A program made the translations under genes and the position numbers. Source: an uncultured Mesonia sp. (GTDB lineage Bacteria > Bacteroidota > Bacteroidia > Flavobacteriales > Flavobacteriaceae). Taken from it: DNA of 43,119 bases. The notes under the pieces are model-generated. The model did not search any database, was not told where the DNA came from, and saw only the letters and a list, made by a program, of their open reading frames with translations. Of this stretch, positions 37,290 to 43,119 are shown one piece after another; positions within the stretch are counted from its first letter, which is position 1, and each line of letters begins with the position of its first letter. The DNA lies in NCBI GenBank assembly GCA_947494545.1, contig CANLVH010000019.1:1-43119 (forward strand), given 5' to 3'.

Positions 37290-37907
37290 AGTTTGTTGGT
37301 ATTGTTACAAAGTAAAGTAAAAGGTTCGCCAAAAGGTGTCGAAGGTAGGATTTTTTTGTGTTTGTTCTTCGTTTTTTGTTTTTCGTTGAGCGTTTGTTGA
37401 ATGGTTGTATTGGTTAATTGGTGATTCGTTTTTTCTTTGAGCGTTTTTCGTTGTGTGGTGGATTCGTTGACAGTTAGCAGTATCCAGTTGGCAGCGAAAG
37501 TGGGTGTTAGGTGGCGGGTGGTAGGTTTTTCTTCAATATACAGTTTACGCTATACATTATACAGTTTTTAGTGGTGAGAGATGAGTGGGTAGTGGGTAGT
37601 GGGTAGTAGGTAGTGTTGAGTAATTAGTATTGAGTAGTTAGTAATGGTTGGTTGCTTCGCAGTAATCAGTGTTCAGTGAGCAGTTGGCAGTGGATTAGGT
37701 CTTAGGTGGTGGGTGGTAGGTTTTTCTTCAATATACAGTTTACGCTATACATTATACAGTTTTTAGTGGTGAGAGATGAGTGGGGAGTGGTTAGTGAGTA
37801 GTGGGTAGTAGAGGGTGTTTCCCTAAATAAGATTGACCGTTTTTCGTTGGGCGTTTTTGTTGCTTGGTCAAACTATTTAAAAATTTGGATGTATTTAAAA
37901 ACATAGC

Positions 37908-37949
37908 CAAAAAAGGATGGAGTAAACGGTCTTCATTTACACCATCCTT
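37908..37949 (-). terminator. Terminator downstream of nrdA
   Basis: CCATCCTT (37942-37949) pairs with AAGGATGG (37913-37920), extended inward by GTAAA/TTTAC. On the minus strand the stem is followed by a T run. It is the outermost of several hairpins after nrdA. Confidence 0.7.
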
Positions 37950-38009
37950 AAGAAAAAACCATTTTCAGCAAGTAATAAACTTGCTTTTAAGTCATTGATA
38001 TTTTTATAA

Positions 38010-38050
38010 CAGGGCGATAATCAAAAAGTAAAATCGCTTAAAACGCCCTG
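38010..38050. terminator. Additional hairpin downstream of nrdA
   Basis: CAGGGCG (38010-38016) pairs with CGCCCTG (38044-38050). It lies 97 bp after the nrdA stop. There is no strong T run, so this may be an RNA 3' stabiliser instead of a terminator. Confidence 0.4.
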
Positions 38051-38146
38051 AATGGTTTCTTGTTATAAATTATATATCGTGTAAGGCATAGCAATGGTAG
38101 TAGCAGGGTTTTTAGTGTAGGAAGTTACTTTAGTATTTTTTGAATT

Positions 38147-39796
38147 TTAGCCTTCACAGCTTATGCATTGCACTAAATTTTGAACCACCGTTTCTTTAGA
38201 AACACTTTGACTTCGTTGATAATAGAGTGTTTTTACGCCTAATTTCCAAGCTTCTATCAATAATTTGTTTACATCTTTTACTGGCAGGTTTGCAGGAATA
38301 TTGATGTTTAAACTCTGCGATTGGTCGATATATTTTTGACGAACAGCTGCCTGTTGAATAATTTCAAGCTGACTGATTTCCTTAAAAGTTTTGAATACCA
38401 TTTTTTCCTGCTCTGTCAATTCATTTAAGTGCTGTACACTACCTTGACTAAGCATAATGCTTCGCCAAGTTTCTTCGTTGTCTATTTCTTTTTCTTCCAA
38501 TAGTGCTTTCAGGTATTTATTTTTTCGGATAAAATTTCCTTTGGATAATCCGGCTTTAAAATAATTACTGCTAAAAGGCTCTATTCCCGGTGAGGTTTGT
38601 CCTAAAATAGCTGAAGAGGAAGTTGTGGGGGCAATTGCCATTAGCGTTGTATTTCTAATGCCGTAATCTTGTAATAATTCGGGTTCTCCGAATATTTCTG
38701 CTAATCTATTACTTGCGATATCGGCTTCGGTGCGAATGTGTTTAAAAATTTTATTTGTTAATTGTTTGGCTTCCAAGCCTTCAAAAGGAATCATGTTTTT
38801 TTGTAAATAAGAATGCCAGCCCATCGCTCCTAAACCAATTGCTCTGTGCTTTTTCGCAAAAGTATTGGCAGATTTTAGATAGTAGTTAGCTTCTGTTTTG
38901 TTGATAAATTCTTGCAAAACAGCATCTAAAAAGAAGATAGCGGTTTGCACGGCATCGGTATCTTTCCATTCATCATAGAGTTCGAGATTCATAGAGGAGA
39001 GGCAACAAATAAACGACTCATCAAAACTGGAGGGCAGCATTATTTCTGAACACAAATTACTAGCGTTGATGCGCATATTATGATCTTTATAAACCTGTGG
39101 TTTGTTTAGATTTACATTGTCTGAAAAGAAGATGTAGGGCATTCCTTTTTGTTGCCTTGATTCTAAAACATTTGCCCATAATTGCCGTTTTTCCATATCT
39201 CCGTCTATCATTTCCTGCATCCAGTAATCCGGCACGCATACACCAAAAAACAAATTCTGAAGCGGATTTCCAATATCTTTTATTTGCAAAAATTCTTTAA
39301 TATCCGGATGGTCAATATCTAAATAAGCAGCAAATGCACCACGTCTTACGCCTCCTTGTGAGATGGTGTCCATTGCCGTGTCAAACAATTTCATAAAAGA
39401 AACCGCTCCGCTACTTTCTCCGTTATCTGTTACGGCAGTTCCTCTACCACGAAGTTCTCCAAAATATCCCGATGTGCCGCCTCCAATTTTGGTTTGCATA
39501 ATTACTTCGCCCAATTTGTGGGTTATTCCTTCAATATAATCGGGCACGTGCACATTAAAGCAAGAAATTGGTAGACCTCGTTCTGTGCCCATATTTGCCC
39601 ATATTGGTGAGCTTAAGCTCATCCAGCCGTTTTCAATTAGTTGTGTAAATTTTTCTTTTAGTTCAGGTCTATACAATTGCTTACTTGCTGCTGTAGCAAT
39701 ACGATCAATTGCTCCTTTTACACTTTCGCCTTTCAGCAAATAACCTCTGTTTAAAATTTGCTCGCTTTCGTTATTGAGCCACCATATTTCCTTCAT
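38147..39796 (-). CDS. nrdA: Class Ia ribonucleotide reductase large subunit, compact form
   Basis: This 549-residue protein makes deoxyribonucleotides from ribonucleotides together with NrdB. The catalytic centre is visible as N247-x-C249-x-E251 (SNLCSE). The redox cysteines are C79 (LPISCFN) and C264 (FICCLSS), and the C-terminal shuttle pair is C544/C547 (CISC). Compared with the 760-residue E. coli enzyme it lacks the N-terminal ATP-cone, so dATP feedback inhibition through that domain is missing. The start ATG overlaps the thioesterase stop (ATGA). It is the last gene of the operon headed by a cobalamin riboswitch. Confidence 0.95.
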   Translation of the reverse strand: MKEIWWLNNESEQILNRGYLLKGESVKGAIDRIATAASKQLYRPELKEKFTQLIENGWMSLSSPIWANMGTERGLPISCFNVHVPDYIEGITHKLGEVIMQTKIGGGTSGYFGELRGRGTAVTDNGESSGAVSFMKLFDTAMDTISQGGVRRGAFAAYLDIDHPDIKEFLQIKDIGNPLQNLFFGVCVPDYWMQEMIDGDMEKRQLWANVLESRQQKGMPYIFFSDNVNLNKPQVYKDHNMRINASNLCSEIMLPSSFDESFICCLSSMNLELYDEWKDTDAVQTAIFFLDAVLQEFINKTEANYYLKSANTFAKKHRAIGLGAMGWHSYLQKNMIPFEGLEAKQLTNKIFKHIRTEADIASNRLAEIFGEPELLQDYGIRNTTLMAIAPTTSSSAILGQTSPGIEPFSSNYFKAGLSKGNFIRKNKYLKALLEEKEIDNEETWRSIMLSQGSVQHLNELTEQEKMVFKTFKEISQLEIIQQAAVRQKYIDQSQSLNINIPANLPVKDVNKLLIEAWKLGVKTLYYQRSQSVSKETVVQNLVQCISCEG

Positions 39797-40185
39797 AAGA
39801 CTTTTATTTTTTTATTATTTTCATCTAATGCCACAAACGTGAAAACTCCTGAAATGGATTTTCTTTGCGGGGTATCTTTATACATTTCTTCTTGAAATAA
39901 ATCTACTTTTACTTTTAAGCTAGTATTTCCAATATCAATTACTTCTGCTGTTAATTGCACAATTGTTCCTGCAGGAATTGGTTCCTTAAAGTCAATTTTA
40001 TCCGAAGAGATAGTTACTACTTTTTTTCGGCTAAAGCGGGTAGCGGCAATGAAAGCCACTTCATCCATCAAATTCATTGCAGTTCCACCAAACAGCGTGT
40101 CGTAATGATTGGTTGTATTTGGAAAAACAACCTTATAAATACTAGTTCGAGATTGTTGAATCCTTTTTGAAATTTCTGCTGGCAT
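39793..40185 (-). CDS. Hotdog-fold acyl-CoA thioesterase between nrdB and nrdA
   Basis: The protein is 130 residues from ATG 40185 (MPAEISKRIQQSRTSIYK). The frame is open further upstream, but that part lies inside nrdB, so I reject the longer form. The hotdog signature is VFPNTTNHYDTLFGGTAMNLMDEVAFIAA, with the conserved Asn/Asp-Gly-Gly region and Asp-Glu of the YciA/BACH group, then KIDFKEPIPAGTIVQL. It would hydrolyse acyl-CoA. It starts 4 bp after nrdB and overlaps nrdA by 4 bp, so it is translated within the reductase operon, an unexpected partner for DNA precursor synthesis. Confidence 0.9.
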   Translation of the reverse strand: MPAEISKRIQQSRTSIYKVVFPNTTNHYDTLFGGTAMNLMDEVAFIAATRFSRKKVVTISSDKIDFKEPIPAGTIVQLTAEVIDIGNTSLKVKVDLFQEEMYKDTPQRKSISGVFTFVALDENNKKIKVL

Positions 40186-40189
40186 TTTC

Positions 40190-41143
40190 TTAGAATAAAT
40201 CTTCTGCGTGAATACTTTTGTCGTGTTTGGTATATGCTGTTGGTCGTTTAGCAAAAAAATCGTCCATTTCATTGGCGAAAACTTCTTCATCAAACCATTT
40301 CATTGGGCGGTATTGCTCTGTAGAGACATTAAATAGTTTTTTTATTCCAATTTTTTGCAAGGAATTATCTACACGGTATTTCATAAAGTTGAGCATATCT
40401 TCTTTAGTGAAAAAATCTAATTCGCCTTTTTCGTAAATCCAGCTTAAAAGTTCGGATTCGTAGTCAATGTAAATTTTCACCTCCTGAGCCATTCTGTTTT
40501 TTACCTCCTCTGTTAAATGGCCTTCACTGTCCAATTTATTCAGTAAATAAACACCCGCATCTGCGTGGTTTTGTTCATCAATAGAAGTCCATGCGATAAT
40601 GTTTGACGTATTTTTTAAGTAACCTTTAAATCGAGTAAATGCGAGAATGTTTGCGAATTGTGAAAACAAGGAGGAGTTTTCGATTACGATTGTAAAGAAG
40701 AGCAGTTTTGAAACCACATCGGTATGCGTATACAAACTGTTTTCTATAAGTTCTAATTTCTTTTTGAATACCGGAAAATCTACAAGATTTTCAAAGTCTT
40801 TGTTGAAGCCCAAAACTTCTAATAATCTAGCATAAGCTTCGCCGTGCCTGACCTCGCATTCAGCGAAAGTTGCACCAAGGTTATTGAATTCCGGTTTTGG
40901 AAAATGGCTATATAAATCTCCCCAAAAGAGTTTTACTCCAATTTCTACTTGTGCAATACTGAGCAGGCTTCTCTTTACTATTTCTTGTTCTAATTCTGTC
41001 AGGTTAGATTTAAAATCCTGAACATCGGCCGTAAAGTCAATTTCCTTATGAACCCAAAATGATGCGTTCATACTATCCACGAATTGCATCACTTCGGGAT
41101 ATTCAAAAGGTTTGTAATTTAATCGTTTGTCAAAAATGCCCAT
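40190..41143 (-). CDS. nrdB: Class Ia ribonucleotide reductase small subunit
   Basis: This 317-residue ferritin-like protein carries the diiron-tyrosyl cofactor. Ligands and radical site are visible: E67 (SIAQVEIGV, where E. coli has Asp), E97 and H100 (ECEVRHGEAY), radical tyrosine Y104 four residues after the His, E155 (IVIENSSLF), and E190/H193 (DEQNH). It supplies the radical to NrdA. It is the first gene of an operon with a thioesterase gene and nrdA, preceded by a cobalamin riboswitch and a TAGCTTTG promoter box. Confidence 0.96.
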   Translation of the reverse strand: MGIFDKRLNYKPFEYPEVMQFVDSMNASFWVHKEIDFTADVQDFKSNLTELEQEIVKRSLLSIAQVEIGVKLFWGDLYSHFPKPEFNNLGATFAECEVRHGEAYARLLEVLGFNKDFENLVDFPVFKKKLELIENSLYTHTDVVSKLLFFTIVIENSSLFSQFANILAFTRFKGYLKNTSNIIAWTSIDEQNHADAGVYLLNKLDSEGHLTEEVKNRMAQEVKIYIDYESELLSWIYEKGELDFFTKEDMLNFMKYRVDNSLQKIGIKKLFNVSTEQYRPMKWFDEEVFANEMDDFFAKRPTAYTKHDKSIHAEDLF

Positions 41144-41191
41144 TGTAAAGCGGTTTTAAAAGTTAAACAATGGCACAAAAAAGGAAGGGGA

Positions 41192-41216
41192 AAAAGAAAT
41201 AAAAGACATTTCTTTT
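41192..41216 (-). terminator. Possible expression-platform terminator of the nrdB riboswitch
   Basis: AAAAGAAAT and ATTTCTTTT form a perfect 9-bp stem with a 7-nt loop, ending in T-rich sequence on the minus strand. It lies between the riboswitch core and the nrdB start, where a B12-controlled terminator would be expected. Confidence 0.6.
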
Positions 41217-41259
41217 CGAACTTCGTTTTTTATGCGAAAACAAAATTCAAAATTGATTT

Positions 41260-41336
41260 GGCAGGTAATCTGGCTTGCGGTTTTTTACCGCTTACAGTTG
41301 CGCAACAGCTTGGGATTTTCACCCAATTCCCCTGTT
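41260..41336 (-). promoter_or_regulatory. Cobalamin (B12) riboswitch upstream of nrdB
   Basis: On the minus strand the core reads GGGGAATTGGGTGAAAATCC, then CAAGCTGTTGCGCAACTGTAA, a GCGGT/ACCGC hairpin, and GCAAGCCAGATTACCTGCC. These are the conserved segments of the cobalamin riboswitch, including the B12 box. By precedent, B12 binding would shut off the B12-independent class Ia reductase when a B12-dependent class II enzyme can take over. No class II gene lies in this window. Confidence 0.92.
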
Positions 41337-41385
41337 TTTCTGTCTTTAAAAAGCAAGACAGCCAAAACAATAATTTTTTCTATTG

Positions 41386-41393
41386 CAAAGCTA
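41386..41393 (-). promoter_or_regulatory. -7 promoter box for the nrdB operon
   Basis: On the minus strand TAGCTTTG matches TAnnTTTG exactly and lies about 50 bp before the riboswitch core. The -33 element is not clear. Confidence 0.55.
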
Positions 41394-41617
41394 ATTTAAA
41401 AATAAGGTGAAATGGATTAACTTTAGTTTAGTTGTCAACAATGCTATGTTGAAATGTGCATACGCCTGATTTGCAACGCATTTTTTGATGCGTAAATGAA
41501 GTGTATATGCTAGTCAGTTTGGCGAGAATGGCTTTTTTAAAGCTTGAGCTAATGCATAAATAAAATCGCCAAATGCCTAAGTTTAGTTTTTTCTGGAGAA
41601 AAGCGCTGGTTTTTACC

Positions 41618-42172
41618 TTATTTCTTTGTTTGGTACGGTGTTTTTTTTCCGATCCGTTCAATTGTTTTCCAATTTCTTGTGGTAATTTCCTTTCCATAAT
41701 AATTCTCCAATGCATTCATTGCTTTTGGTGTTTTTGTTACCGAAAGATCAAGGACACTAAATATGGTTTTATCCGTTTTTTTTATTATTTCAAATGCATT
41801 GTCTGTGCTTTTCCATGGCAATGGCAAATCAACGTTAGCTTCTTGTTTTAGAAAAGAAACGTACAAGCGAATATCGTTTGTGATTTTTATGTCCTTAAAC
41901 GGATTTTCAATAAGCATTCTGTTAATCACTTCTACTTTTCTTACTATAGTTGGAATTGAAAATCCAAATGCCTTTTCCAGTTGCTCTGCTATTTTATTTT
42001 CGAGATTATTGTCGTTACTTTCAAATATGATGTTTCCTGTATTCAAAAGAGTAGTTACATTTTTTATATTTATTTTTTCCAACTCCTCTCGCAAGTGGGC
42101 CATTGGCACTTTGTGATGTCCGCCAACATTAATTCCACGCAAAAAAGCAACATATATTTCTTTTGATTTCAT
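41618..42172 (-). CDS. DUF1697 protein
   Basis: This 184-residue protein begins KSKEIYVAFLRGINVGGHHK and continues MAHLREELEKINIKNVTTLLNTGNIIFES, the characteristic N-terminal half of DUF1697. It is a cytosolic family of about 180 residues with no established reaction. There is no signal peptide. Its closest neighbour on the same strand is the SdpI-like gene, 108 bp upstream. The right part of the nrdB leader lies downstream. Confidence 0.92.
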   Translation of the reverse strand: MKSKEIYVAFLRGINVGGHHKVPMAHLREELEKINIKNVTTLLNTGNIIFESNDNNLENKIAEQLEKAFGFSIPTIVRKVEVINRMLIENPFKDIKITNDIRLYVSFLKQEANVDLPLPWKSTDNAFEIIKKTDKTIFSVLDLSVTKTPKAMNALENYYGKEITTRNWKTIERIGKKTPYQTKK

Positions 42173-42280
42173 CGTTTTTTAGTTTTGTTTTTTTAGCTTA
42201 GCCACGATTTTGTAGGCTCGTAGCCTGCAAAAAAGAGCAAATTTTTCGGTTGAGCTATAAGCCAATTTTTTTAAAAGTTT

Positions 42281-42631
42281 TTACTTAAATTTCTTTTTTA
42301 TCGCATTTTCTACTCTGAATAAGAGCACGATAATAGATAAAATCATAATGCTCAATCCAATTATTATAGACATTGTTTCACTCGGATTATAAATTAACCC
42401 TGTAAACGAAACAAGGATATTAATAAATCCAATTTTAATGCTTTCTTTTGATGAATAAATTTGTGCAAAATCCCATCTTTCTTGATTTTTCATAGAACTC
42501 GAAGTTCTATAGCCATATAAACTATTTATTTTCTTTGGCGGAAAATTAAGCATAATGAATCCAGCCAATATTGAAATAACTCCGAATGTGACGGGAATAA
42601 GAAATAGATGTTTATAAGTAAACTCCAGCAC
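42281..42631 (-). CDS. SdpI-family membrane protein
   Basis: This 116-residue protein has three predicted membrane helices (about 10-30, 65-83, 88-106). Between helices 1 and 2 it carries the family hallmark INSLYGYRTSSSMKNQERW. SdpI proteins give immunity to the SDP peptide in Bacillus, but most family members, including this short form, have no known substrate. It precedes the DUF1697 gene on the same strand; a shared transcript is possible. Confidence 0.88.
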   Translation of the reverse strand: MLEFTYKHLFLIPVTFGVISILAGFIMLNFPPKKINSLYGYRTSSSMKNQERWDFAQIYSSKESIKIGFINILVSFTGLIYNPSETMSIIIGLSIMILSIIVLLFRVENAIKKKFK

Positions 42632-43119
42632 TTTTTATACTTTTTAGATTTGGTTTTTCATAATACAATATACAAAAGGTTTTATCACTTATATTTTGGT
42701 TAATTGGTTAATTCGTGTATTCGAGTAGTGGTATAGTGGTGAGTGGGTAGTAGGTAGTATTGAGTAATTAGTATTGGTTGGTTGCTTCGCAGTAATCAGT
42801 GATCAGTGAGCAGTGTAAGTAGGTCTTAGGTGGTGGGTGGTAGGATTTTTTCATTTGTATTATACTGAAATAGGTGGACTCTTTTTGATTAGGTATATTA
42901 AGTTTTTTATATCGTTATTTGGGATAAATTTACATTATTATTTCGATTGGATTTGTATTTGATGTTTGGATTGCGATGTACTTCGGCTAGCTTTCTTAGA
43001 TCCAGGCTAAAATGGGTTCTAAGGTTGCACTAAATATAAACTGGGACTATCTTACAAAGTGTGTAAGTTAAAAAATAGCTGGGGCCGGCCCCAGCTATTT
43101 TTTTAATTTTAATATTTAA
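42632..43119. repeat. Repeat-rich right end of the window
   Basis: The left half repeats the gtgggtagtagg and 'aatcagtg.tcagtgagcag' words of 37600-37700. No gene is visible in the right half up to the palindrome at 43071. Any adjoining gene lies outside the window. Confidence 0.6.
43071..43100. terminator. Perfect 30-bp palindrome, bidirectional terminator
   Basis: AAAATAGCTGGGGCC is followed by its exact reverse complement, then TTT. The strong GC stem with A and T runs can terminate transcription in both directions. It most likely belongs to a gene beyond the right edge. Confidence 0.85.

Larger units (their letters stand above)
37290..38146. repeat. Repeat-rich intergenic region with two exact 74-bp copies
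   Basis: The 74-bp sequence beginning gggtggtaggtttttcttca and ending gagagatgagtggg occurs identically at 37516-37589 and 37711-37784. Around it are the gtgggtagt and ttttcgttgag words also seen at 1160-1500, 19430-19990 and 42700-42850. The left end contains the upstream flank of the chimeric gene, and the right end contains nrdA terminator hairpins. No gene is visible. Confidence 0.8.

Noticed and set aside
40186..40293. N-terminal extension of the thioesterase frame
   Set aside because: It lies within nrdB. ATG 40185, 4 bp after the nrdB stop, matches the start of homology.
41428..41715. 95-residue minus-strand frame overlapping the end of the DUF1697 gene
   Set aside because: It overlaps a confident gene on the same strand in another frame and shows no recognisable motif.

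Overview
The window looks like a chromosomal segment of a Bacteroidota bacterium, most likely class Flavobacteriia. The base composition is AT-rich. Three secreted proteins end in type A sorting domains of the type IX secretion system (T9SS). Promoter-like TAnnTTTG boxes occur, for example before the tRNA and nrdB. The CRISPR locus is the type II-C kind with a large Cas9 that is common in this phylum. No transposase or phage structural gene is visible.

Layout. (1) 179-5547: a deoxyhypusine-synthase-family gene, a GIY-YIG nuclease gene set in a dense cluster of structured repeats, a GNAT-nitrilase fusion gene, more repeats and tRNA-Arg(CCU). (2) 6155-16614: a complete type II-C CRISPR-Cas locus. 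It has a 46-repeat array read rightward, then cas2, cas1 and a 1479-residue cas9 read leftward, and a tracrRNA gene diverging from cas9. About 1.05 kb separates cas1 from cas2; it holds a second GIY-YIG gene between a 132-bp direct repeat and several copies of a hairpin repeat whose stem bases covary. (3) 16618-19344: a small Cys-containing ORF, a HIRAN gene, a patch of repeats and gene relics, and a WYL-type regulator. (4) 20125-28910: three T9SS cargo genes (beta-propeller-like, a very large PKD/Ig-like protein, and a BNR/Asp-box protein). (5) 29254-35228: a tightly coupled four-gene operon of a GHKL ATPase/histidine kinase, a receiver-domain protein, an unknown protein and an adenine-specific DNA methylase with a TaqI-like specificity domain. 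This is the best candidate for an undescribed defence or epigenetic signalling system. (6) 35855-37289: an ankyrin-like protein and a chimeric gene joining the start of the WYL regulator to the end of a PIN-like protein. (7) 38147-41393: a B12-riboswitch-preceded operon nrdB - hotdog thioesterase - nrdA. (8) 41618-42631: DUF1697 and SdpI-family genes.

How the parts may work together. Cas9, tracrRNA and crRNA form the interference complex, and Cas1-Cas2 acquire spacers. Each CRISPR repeat contains a promoter-like arrangement, so short crRNAs could start inside the repeats. The only duplicated spacer shares 13 bases with the dispersed 'ctcgataca' repeats of this same window. Both GIY-YIG genes lie inside clusters of such repeats, and in both cases repeat sequence begins at or within a few bases of the stop codon. 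This suggests, as inference, a nuclease/repeat partnership resembling RAYT/REP pairs. The WYL gene has been copied and broken at least twice, so recombination between repeats has clearly shaped the window.
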